Origin: Streptosporangiaceae bacterium | GTDB taxonomy: Bacteria > Actinomycetota > Actinomycetes > Streptosporangiales > Streptosporangiaceae | Reading direction: 5' to 3' | Length of the DNA stretch: 6,117 nucleotides | NCBI GenBank assembly: GCA_030045175.1 | Contig: JASIBM010000195.1 | Coordinates: 1-6,117, forward strand | Shown: positions 1 through 5,527 of the stretch, one piece after another | How positions within the stretch are numbered: position 1 is the stretch's first letter | How the letters are laid out: each line of letters starts with the position of its first letter | Made by a program: the position numbers and the translations under genes | Notes under the pieces: model-generated | The model's input: the letters and a program-made list of their open reading frames with translations, nothing else | What the model was told of the DNA's origin: nothing | The model's database searches: none

Positions 1-492
1 ATCCGCGTTGCCGGGGACGAACTCGACCAGGCCATCATCAACTTCGCGAGGAAGAAGCACCGGATCCTGCTGGGCGAGCGGACGGCCGAGAACCTCAAGA
101 TCTCGATTGGCTCGGCGCTCCCCGTACCCGATGAGCCGCCGGTCGAAATCCGCGGCAGGGACCTGGTCAGCGGCTGGCCGAAGACCACCGAGATAACCGC
201 CGAGGAGATTCGCAGCGCGATCGAGGAGCCGCTCAGCGTGATCATCGATGCCGTCACGGCCACGCTTGACAAGTGCCCACCCGAGCTCGCCGGGGACGTG
301 ATGGATCGCGGGATCGCCCTGACCGGCGGTGGCGCCTTGCTGCGCGGACTGGATGAACGGCTGCGTGAGGAGACTGGCCTGCCTATTCACATGGCTGACA
401 ACCCGCTGGACTCGGTCGTGCTGGGAGCTGGCCGGTGCGCGGATGAATTCGACACTCTCGGCCAGATCCTGCTGTCTGAAGCCAGGCGCTGA
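1..492 (+). CDS. mreB: Rod shape-determining protein MreB, C-terminal part (5' end outside window)
   Basis: MreB is a bacterial actin homologue that forms membrane-bound filaments positioning the wall elongation machinery. The frame is open from base 1 and ends at TGA 490-492, giving 163 residues, a little under half of the usual MreB of about 340. The visible part corresponds to the second actin-like domain. It opens with IRVAGDELDQAIINFARKKH, the region MreB carries as GGDxFDxAI, followed by the LLGERTAENLKISIGSA segment. Next comes GRDLVSGWPKT (family usually GLPKT). The ALTGGGALLRGLDE stretch is the nucleotide-binding 'adenosine' loop of the actin fold, and NPLDSVVLGAG closes the domain. 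Nothing looks broken. It is the first visible gene of the mre operon, and mreC starts 5 bases after its stop. The start codon, phosphate-1 loop and any operon promoter lie upstream of the window. Confidence 0.97.
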   Translation: MRVAGDELDQAIINFARKKHRILLGERTAENLKISIGSALPVPDEPPVEIRGRDLVSGWPKTTEITAEEIRSAIEEPLSVIIDAVTATLDKCPPELAGDVMDRGIALTGGGALLRGLDERLREETGLPIHMADNPLDSVVLGAGRCADEFDTLGQILLSEARR

Positions 493-497
493 CTGCG

Positions 498-1313
498 GTG
501 CGTGACACCCGGCGCACGCGCACCGTCCTCGCCGCGCTCCTCGTCGTCGCGTTGGCGTTGATCGCCAACGACTACCTCGGCGGATCAGCGTTGCTGCGCG
601 CTACCGGCGGCATCGTGTTCGGTACGGCAGAACGAGGCATAAGCTCGGTGACCCAGCCAGTCGCAGGTTTCCTCGCGCGTGGCGTTGGGCCAGCCGGGTC
701 GAGTAGCCAAGTACAGGCGCTGGAGCGCCAGCTGACCGTGCTCCGCGCCCAGCTCAGCAGCGAGCAGCTAAGCAGGACAGAGTACGCGCAGCTAGTGAAG
801 TTGCTACGCCTGGATGGCCGGGGCCGCTATCAAATCGTGGCGGCTAACGTCATCGCGGTTGGCCAGGGATACGAACAGGCCGTCACTCTCAATGTCGGCA
901 GCGCAGACGGAGTTCATCCGGATGAGACCGTGCTCAACGGGGCCGGACTCGTCGGCACTGTCACCGACGTGAGCCCGTGGACGTGCACCGTCTTGCTCGC
1001 GACCGACGCGACAGCGGTGGCTGGCGTCCGGCTGGTGGGCAGCGGTCAATTGGGCTGGGTGTACGGCGCGGGTCCGAGCCTGCCCGGACTGCTGCGGCTG
1101 CGCGTTCTCGCCCCGAGCAGCACGCTCCTGCCGGGGCAGCAGCTTGTCACATCCGCATCGGTCCGCGACCGGCCCTACGTGCCCGGCGTGCCCGTCGGCG
1201 TCGTCGCTAGCGTCGAGCCCAGTGCGGGCGCGCTTACCCAGACCGCCCTGGTGCGACCGTATGTCGACTTCGCCGCCCTCGACGTCGTCGGCGTGGTGGT
1301 CGCGGGAGACTGA
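498..1313 (+). CDS. mreC: Rod shape-determining protein MreC
   Basis: MreC is a bitopic membrane protein of the Rod complex; in the family it contacts MreB/MreD and binds and activates PBP2 outside the membrane. The 271-residue product fits the layout. A short basic N-terminus (RDTRRTR) is followed by one transmembrane helix at about 9-26. A coiled coil spans about 70-103 (VQALERQLTVLRAQLSSEQL onward, with regular Leu heptads). The rest is a Val/Gly-rich beta domain with the family-like motifs VTLNVGSADGV, LNGAGLVGTV and VRPYVDF near the end. The GTG start at 498 is chosen because it sits just after the mreB stop and places the basic segment before the helix; no later in-frame start keeps the helix. 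No clear Shine-Dalgarno is visible upstream, so translation probably depends on coupling to mreB. mreD begins one base after its stop. Confidence 0.95.
   Translation: MRDTRRTRTVLAALLVVALALIANDYLGGSALLRATGGIVFGTAERGISSVTQPVAGFLARGVGPAGSSSQVQALERQLTVLRAQLSSEQLSRTEYAQLVKLLRLDGRGRYQIVAANVIAVGQGYEQAVTLNVGSADGVHPDETVLNGAGLVGTVTDVSPWTCTVLLATDATAVAGVRLVGSGQLGWVYGAGPSLPGLLRLRVLAPSSTLLPGQQLVTSASVRDRPYVPGVPVGVVASVEPSAGALTQTALVRPYVDFAALDVVGVVVAGD
1304..1309 (+). promoter_or_regulatory. Ribosome binding site of mreD
   Basis: GGGAGA lies 5 bases before the ATG at 1315, inside the last codons of mreC. It supports ATG 1315 as the mreD start over the longer in-frame reading that would begin at TTG 1144 inside mreC. 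Confidence 0.7.
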
Positions 1314-1314
1314 C

Positions 1315-2019
1315 ATGCGGCGTGTTGTGGCATGTGCGGTGGTCGCGTTCCTTGCGGCCATGCTTCAGCTCACGTTCGTGGACAGGCTTGCGCTGCCCGG
1401 CGGGGCTGTCCCTGATCTCGTCCTTGTCGTCGTTATCGCGCTTGGCCTGGCGCACGGCCCGGCCACAGGCATGCTGGCCGGGTTCTTCGCCGGACTTGAC
1501 CTGGATCTGGCACCTCCCGCTAGTCACCTGATCGGCGCGTCGGCGCTCACGTTCTGCCTGCTCGGCTACGGCTGCGGGCGCCTAACGGACAGGCACGGCC
1601 GGTCGCCTGTACTGCTCGTCGTCGCCGCCGCGGTCGCCGCCGCGATCGGGGAAGCGCTGCAAGCGACAATTGGCATCATCGGCGATCCCGGGGTCACCTT
1701 GTCTGCGGTGCGTCAGGTGCTGCCGACTGCCGTGTCGTATGACGTCCTGCTCACCCCTGCGGTGCTTGTCCTAGTGACCCTTGGCGGATCCGCGCGACCG
1801 CGACGCGGGCTGGCTGAACCCAGGTCAGGAAGCGCGCTAGCCGGCCTGGCACCGGCGCGTCTGGCCAGCCCGGCCACGCGAATCCCCGCGGCTATATTCC
1901 GGAGCAGCTCCGCCCAGCACGGCGGCCCCCAACCCGGCCATCGCGGCGGGCCGGCCCGCCTGCACATGAGCGCGTCGCGGCGGCGCGGCCGTGTCAGCCA
2001 CAGCAAAGGGCTCCGGTGA
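1315..2019 (+). CDS. mreD: Rod shape-determining protein MreD, with long C-terminal tail
   Basis: MreD is an integral membrane subunit of the Rod complex that partners MreC. The first ~157 residues match the family: a helix at about 4-22, then PDLVLVVVIALGLAHGP at about 33-50. The GMLAGFFAGLDLDLAPP segment carries the family's conserved Asp-containing loop. Further helices lie at about 73-90, 98-115 and 139-157. The predicted protein is 234 residues, whereas MreD is commonly about 160-180. The excess is a hydrophilic tail (about 158-234) rich in Ala, Arg, Pro, Gly and Ser, with no domain I recognise. The tail's codons keep the local third-position GC bias, and the frame runs straight into the GTGA overlap with mrdA, so it is probably really translated. 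The start is ATG 1315 with a good ribosome binding site, one base after mreC. Assignment rests on hydropathy, loop motif and operon position. Confidence 0.92.
   Translation: MRRVVACAVVAFLAAMLQLTFVDRLALPGGAVPDLVLVVVIALGLAHGPATGMLAGFFAGLDLDLAPPASHLIGASALTFCLLGYGCGRLTDRHGRSPVLLVVAAAVAAAIGEALQATIGIIGDPGVTLSAVRQVLPTAVSYDVLLTPAVLVLVTLGGSARPRRGLAEPRSGSALAGLAPARLASPATRIPAAIFRSSSAQHGGPQPGHRGGPARLHMSASRRRGRVSHSKGLR
1945..1960. repeat. Perfect 16-base GC palindrome inside the mreD tail
   Basis: GGCGGGCCGGCCCGCC is a perfect inverted repeat with no loop, lying in the codons for the extra C-terminal tail of MreD (encoding roughly GGPARL). The arms stop matching at 1944/1961. No T-tract follows, so it is not a Rho-independent terminator. 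In DNA this GC-rich it may be chance; an RNA structure about 55 bases upstream of the mrdA start is the alternative. Confidence 0.6.
2005..2010 (+). promoter_or_regulatory. Ribosome binding site of mrdA
   Basis: AAAGGG lies 5 bases before the GTG at 2016, within the last codons of mreD. It decides the GTG start that overlaps the mreD stop as GTGA, which suggests coupled re-initiation. Confidence 0.65.
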
Positions 2020-4082
2020 GCAGGCCATCGCGCTGGCGCCTGGCCGGGCTATCCGCGCTCGCCATCGCGCTGCTGATTGTCCTGGATTCCAGGCTCTGGT
2101 ACCTGCAAGTCCTAACCGGAAAAGGCTACGCCAAGCTGGCCAGTCAGGAGCAGGTCAGGACCGTCGTGATACCCGCGGTTCGCGGGCAGATCCTTGACGA
2201 CACCGGCAGCGCCCTGGTGGCGAACAACGCCTCCCTCGTGGTCACGGTTAACCCGACGGTGCTGGCCAGGCAGAGCGACGGCGGCAGCGCCGAACTGCGG
2301 CGGCTCGCGGCGCTACTGAACATCAGCCAGCGGCAGATGAGCGAGCGGCTCAGGTTGTGCACCGCCGGGGTATCGCAGCCCTGCTGGGCGGGCTCGCCCT
2401 ATCAGGCCATCCCGGTCGACCAGGACATACCCGAGCGGGTCGGCGTGCAGATCCTGGAGAGCCAGCGGCTGTTTCCCGGGGTAACCACTGCGGTGCAGTC
2501 GGTCGTCAGCTATCCCGCAGGACCGAGCGCCGCGCAGGTGGTGGGCTACCTCCAGCCGATCACCGCACAAGAGGAACGGCAGCGCCACCTGACTCTCACC
2601 GGTTATGCCGGTGCTGACCTCGTCGGGCAATCCGGCCTGGAAGCGCAGTACGACTCGGCCCTCCGCGGCATTCCTGGAACGCAGCAGGTGATCGTCGATG
2701 CCGCGGGCACCGTGACAGGAGCGGTCACGACTGCCCGGCCCGTGGCCGGAGACGACCTTGTGACCAGCATCAACGCGCAGGTGCAGGCCGACACGCAGAG
2801 CGCGCTCGCGAACGCGATCCAGATGGCCCACGCTGAAGGCAACCTGGGCGCGACCACCGGCGCGGCCGTGGTCATGACCACGACCGGCCGGGTAATCGCG
2901 ATGGCCAGCTACCCGTCGTACAACCCGAGCGCCTGGACGCGCGGCATCTCGGAGCGGCAGTACCGGGAAATCTTCGGCCCGGCTCACGGCGAGCCGATCC
3001 TGAACCGGGCGACCCAAGGCGAGTACGCACCAGGCTCGACCTGGAAGGTAACCACTACCGCCGCGGCGGTGTCGGCAGGCTACAGCCTGTATGGCAGCTA
3101 CGACTGTCCTAGCGCTGTCGACGTCGGCGGCCGGATCTTCAACAACGACTTTCCTTCATCAGGGGCGATAAGCCTGCACACGGCGCTCGTCGAATCCTGC
3201 GACACGGTCTTTTACCAGCTCGCCTATGACATGTGGCTGCGTGACGACCCGAAGGCGAACGTGGTCACGAGCGCCCGCGCGCCGGTGCAGCCGATGCAGA
3301 AGATGGAGCTGGCCTGGGGATTCGGCAAAGTCACCGGGATTGACCTGCCGGGTGAGTCGGCCGGCACGGTGCCGACCCGCGCCTGGCTGTATCACTTCTA
3401 CCGGCAGTACAAGAGCACCTGGTGCAAGTACGGCAGGCAGTACGGCTCGTACGTGCAACAGATCGAGTACCAGGACTGCCGCTACGGCAACGTCTGGGAG
3501 CCTGGCCAAGCGGTGGACGCCGCCATCGGCCAGGGTTACGTGACCGTCACCCCGCTCCAGCTCGCCAGGGCGTACGCGGCGCTCGCCAATGGCGGCACCC
3601 TGTACAGCCCGCGCATCGGCGAGGCGCTGGTCCGGCCGGACGGGCGGCTGGTGCGCAGGATCGTCCCGCCCGTCGTGGGCCACCTGCCCGTGGCCAAGTC
3701 AGTCCTGGCCTACATCAGGAACGCCCTGGCCGACGTGGTCACGCAGGGCACCGCCGCGCCCGCCTTCGTCGGCTTCCCGCTGGACAAGGTGTGCATCGCG
3801 GGGAAGACAGGAACGGCCCAGGTCGCGGGCCGACTCGCGACCTCGGTCTTCGCGTCGTACGCGCCATGCGCTCATCCCAGGTACGTCGTGGTCATGATGA
3901 TCCCGGCCTCCGGCTACGGCGCTGACGTGTCGGCGCCGGCCGTGCGCCAGATCTGGGACGGGATCTTTGGTCTCGAGGGCCATCGAGCCGCACTGCCCGG
4001 CGGGCGGCTGCCGTCCGCCCTTCCCCGCGTTCTCGGTTCTGGCGGCGGAACCCCCCAGGGTGCCGCAAGAGGGACGCGATGA
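2016..4082 (+). CDS. mrdA: Penicillin-binding protein 2 (class B elongation transpeptidase)
   Basis: PBP2 cross-links nascent peptidoglycan during elongation and works with RodA. The 688-residue product has a short cytoplasmic start and one membrane anchor at about 9-26. A pedestal domain contains RGQILDD (R56), SAAQVVGYLQPIT and the GLEAQYDSALRGIPG segment. The transpeptidase domain runs from about 285. Its active-site motifs are S341-T-W-K344, S394-C-D396 and K597-T-G599, all in family order and spacing. Having Asp in the second motif is normal for many PBP2-type proteins and should not be read as inactivation. A Tyr-rich segment at about 455-495 (C470, C488) precedes AIGQGYVTVTPLQ; a similar insert is, to my recollection, usual in actinobacterial PBP2. 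The ectodomain has eight cysteines (115, 123, 364, 395, 470, 488, 593, 618). A Gly/Pro-rich tail follows about residue 655. The gene overlaps mreD by GTGA and rodA by ATGA. An FtsI-type PBP is less likely given the rodA/mreCD context. Confidence 0.97.
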   Translation: MSRPSRWRLAGLSALAIALLIVLDSRLWYLQVLTGKGYAKLASQEQVRTVVIPAVRGQILDDTGSALVANNASLVVTVNPTVLARQSDGGSAELRRLAALLNISQRQMSERLRLCTAGVSQPCWAGSPYQAIPVDQDIPERVGVQILESQRLFPGVTTAVQSVVSYPAGPSAAQVVGYLQPITAQEERQRHLTLTGYAGADLVGQSGLEAQYDSALRGIPGTQQVIVDAAGTVTGAVTTARPVAGDDLVTSINAQVQADTQSALANAIQMAHAEGNLGATTGAAVVMTTTGRVIAMASYPSYNPSAWTRGISERQYREIFGPAHGEPILNRATQGEYAPGSTWKVTTTAAAVSAGYSLYGSYDCPSAVDVGGRIFNNDFPSSGAISLHTALVESCDTVFYQLAYDMWLRDDPKANVVTSARAPVQPMQKMELAWGFGKVTGIDLPGESAGTVPTRAWLYHFYRQYKSTWCKYGRQYGSYVQQIEYQDCRYGNVWEPGQAVDAAIGQGYVTVTPLQLARAYAALANGGTLYSPRIGEALVRPDGRLVRRIVPPVVGHLPVAKSVLAYIRNALADVVTQGTAAPAFVGFPLDKVCIAGKTGTAQVAGRLATSVFASYAPCAHPRYVVVMMIPASGYGADVSAPAVRQIWDGIFGLEGHRAALPGGRLPSALPRVLGSGGGTPQGAARGTR
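4068..4074 (+). promoter_or_regulatory. Ribosome binding site of rodA
   Basis: AGAGGGA lies 4 bases before the ATG at 4079. It is the clearest Shine-Dalgarno in the operon and fixes the rodA start at the ATGA overlap with mrdA, which keeps the 47-residue Pro/Arg-rich leader in the protein. Confidence 0.75.
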
Positions 4083-5425
4083 GCGCGAGTCGCAGCGGGC
4101 CAGGCCTGGTATTGCCTCCCCTTCCTGGTCTTCCTCCTGTCCGGCGCCTTCGGGGCCCCGGACCGCGTCGCCGCGGTCTGCTTGCCCGGGCACTGCGACG
4201 GCTGGCGCCAGTGCGGCAGTTCGACCCGATCCTGACGCTGGCGGTGCTCGGGCTAGGCCTGGCTGGCGTCATCCTCGTGTGGTCGGCGAGCCAGGCCGCG
4301 CTGTCGCAGGCCGGCGCCGACCCGCGCACGTACCTGCAAAAGCAGCTAATCAACCTGGTGATCGGCCTGATCCTGATGTTCGCCGTCGGACTGCTTGGGC
4401 TCCGGAGGCTGCGCGCGTACTCGCCGGCAAGCTACGTCGCCGCCCTGCTCGGCCTCATCGCGGTGCTCAGCCCGCTCGGCACCTCGGTCAACGGCGCGCG
4501 CGCCTGGATCTCGTTGCCTGGCGGGTTCGCGGTGGAGCCGTCAGAGTATGCCAAGCTAGGCCTTGCCCTGGTGGTGGCCAGGATCCTCAGTGACGGGCGG
4601 ACCGCGGACCAGCGGCCACGGCTTCGTCGCATCGCGTTCGCGCTCGCCTGCGCCGCACCGGTCATAGTGCTCGTGACGGCCGAGCCTGCCCTGGGCGTAG
4701 CGGTCCTGCTAGTGGTCATGCTCGTCGGCCTGATCGTGCTCTCCGGCACGCGGCTGCGCTGGCTGGCCGTTCTCGGCGGCGCCGCCGGCGGCAGCGTACT
4801 CGCCGTATGGCGGATGCACCTGCTCAAGCCCTACCAGCTGCACAGGCTGACTTCTTTCATCAGCCCTTCCGCCGATCCGACGGGCGTCGGCTACAGCGCC
4901 GCGCAGGCGAAGATCGCGATAGGGTCGGGCGGCATGTACGGCCAGGGCCTGTTCCACGGCCTGCTGGTCGCCGGAAATTTCGTGCCCGAACAACAGACCG
5001 ACTTCATCTTCACCGTGGCGGGCGAGGAGCTCGGGTTCGTCGGCGCGACCGCGATCATCGTGCTGCTCGGCATCGTCATCATCCGCGCGCTGATTATCGC
5101 GACCCGTGCCGACGATCAATTCGGCATGCTGCTCGCCGGGGGAATAGCGATCTGGTTCACCGTGCAATCCTTCGTCAACATCGGCATGACCACGGGCATC
5201 GTGCCCGTGACCGGCCAGCCGCTGCCGTTCGTGTCCTACGGCGGCTCAGCGATGTTCGCGGACATGATGGCCGTCGGCGCTCTGCAAGCAATCCATGCGT
5301 GCCGGGCGCACGAGCGTCGCGCTTACATCCCGGGCATGCGGGAGACTTGGAGACCAGGCCAGAGCCACGGGAACCAGATGACCAGCGTGCGGTTGCCACC
5401 GGCCCGGCTCCGACGGCGAGGCTAA
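4079..5425 (+). CDS. rodA: RodA, SEDS peptidoglycan glycosyltransferase of the elongasome
   Basis: RodA polymerises glycan strands from lipid II in the membrane, in complex with PBP2. The 448-residue product starts with a cytoplasmic Pro/Arg-rich stretch (1-47), then about ten hydrophobic segments beginning at about 50. SEDS signatures in order are NGARAWISLPG (W143), EPSEYAKLGLAL (154-163), GYSAAQAKIAIGSGGMYGQG (271-290), VPEQQTDFIFTVAGEELGF (302-320) and PVTGQPLPFVSYGGSAM (376-392). By motif alignment D308 in TDFIF matches the essential Asp of the large extracellular loop in characterised RodA proteins, and W143 matches the functionally important Trp reported for Bacillus RodA. One oddity: the motif normally read as [Q/E]PDLGT is EPALGV here, with A204 replacing Asp. 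Adjacency to mrdA favours RodA over FtsW; in Streptomyces the counterpart is called sfr. The stop is at 5423-5425, and it is the last gene of the operon. Confidence 0.96.
   Translation: MSASRSGPGLVLPPLPGLPPVRRLRGPGPRRRGLLARALRRLAPVRQFDPILTLAVLGLGLAGVILVWSASQAALSQAGADPRTYLQKQLINLVIGLILMFAVGLLGLRRLRAYSPASYVAALLGLIAVLSPLGTSVNGARAWISLPGGFAVEPSEYAKLGLALVVARILSDGRTADQRPRLRRIAFALACAAPVIVLVTAEPALGVAVLLVVMLVGLIVLSGTRLRWLAVLGGAAGGSVLAVWRMHLLKPYQLHRLTSFISPSADPTGVGYSAAQAKIAIGSGGMYGQGLFHGLLVAGNFVPEQQTDFIFTVAGEELGFVGATAIIVLLGIVIIRALIIATRADDQFGMLLAGGIAIWFTVQSFVNIGMTTGIVPVTGQPLPFVSYGGSAMFADMMAVGALQAIHACRAHERRAYIPGMRETWRPGQSHGNQMTSVRLPPARLRRRG
5191..5209 (+). repeat. Perfect 8-base-pair hairpin inside rodA
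   Basis: CACGGGCA and TGCCCGTG are exact reverse complements around a 3-base TCG loop. The stem lies in codons for the conserved TGIVPVTG region of RodA, about 215 bases before the stop. No T-tract follows, so it is not an intrinsic terminator. It may be a by-product of codon choice (GGC ATC GTG CCC GTG). Confidence 0.55.
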
Positions 5426-5478
5426 TCGGCGCGCGGGCCTGCGGCCAGAGGTAGCCATGCTGTAGGGGCGGAGTCGCC

Positions 5479-5501
5479 TGCATAATGGCTTATCATCTGC
5501 A
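5479..5501 (+). promoter_or_regulatory. Possible promoter/operator patch upstream of the P450 gene
   Basis: This 23-base AT-rich patch contains CATAAT (5481-5486) and TATCAT (5491-5496), both resembling a -10 hexamer. No good -35 box stands at 17-18 bases upstream of either. The ends form an imperfect inverted repeat: TGCATA at 5479-5484 against TCTGCA at 5496-5501, 5 of 6 positions pairing, with an 11-base spacer. A nested ATAA/TTAT pair lies at 5482-5485 and 5490-5493. A regulator site overlapping a promoter is a reasonable inference, but the match is weak. Confidence 0.3.
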
Positions 5502-5514
5502 CACGGACAGGGCT

Positions 5515-5520
5515 GAGGAT
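5515..5520 (+). promoter_or_regulatory. Ribosome binding site of the P450 gene
   Basis: GAGGAT lies 7 bases before the ATG at 5528. The frame has a TAA at 5483-5485 and no ATG or GTG between that stop and 5528, so this site and start go together. Confidence 0.6.
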
Positions 5521-5527
5521 CGCTGCG

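Larger units (their letters stand above)
5426..5527 (+). other. Intergenic region between rodA and the P450 gene
   Basis: This 102-base gap is the only sizeable non-coding stretch in the window. Its first part is GC-rich with only weak stems (GGCC-TGC-GGCC at 5436-5446; GGCG-GAGT-CGCC at 5467-5478), neither followed by a T-run, so I see no convincing terminator for the mre operon. An AT-richer patch follows at 5479-5501 and a ribosome binding site near 5515. The length and the patch suggest a transcription-unit boundary, but read-through from rodA cannot be excluded. Confidence 0.6.

Noticed and set aside
1144..1314. Longer in-frame start for mreD at TTG 1144
   Set aside because: It would overlap mreC by 170 bases and add a hydrophilic shadow segment; ATG 1315 has a good ribosome binding site and starts right at the first membrane helix.
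804..1361. Antisense open frame across mreC and the mreD start
   Set aside because: Its translation is low-complexity His/Arg/Asp-rich and it spans two well-supported sense genes.
2313..3017. Long antisense open frame (234 codons) opposite mrdA
   Set aside because: High-GC third positions routinely keep antisense frames open; the sense strand encodes an intact PBP2 with all motifs and the antisense product looks like no known family.
3195..3203. SCD instead of SxN in the second PBP2 motif as a sign of an inactive enzyme
   Set aside because: Asp at the third position is normal in many PBP2/MrdA-type transpeptidases; the other two motifs are intact.
3159..3683. Antisense open frame opposite the PBP2 transpeptidase domain
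   Set aside because: Same cause: composition-driven shadow of a clear sense gene.
5436..5478. Terminator hairpins after rodA
   Set aside because: Only 4-base stems (GGCC/GGCC and GGCG/CGCC) and no T-run; not convincing as intrinsic terminators.
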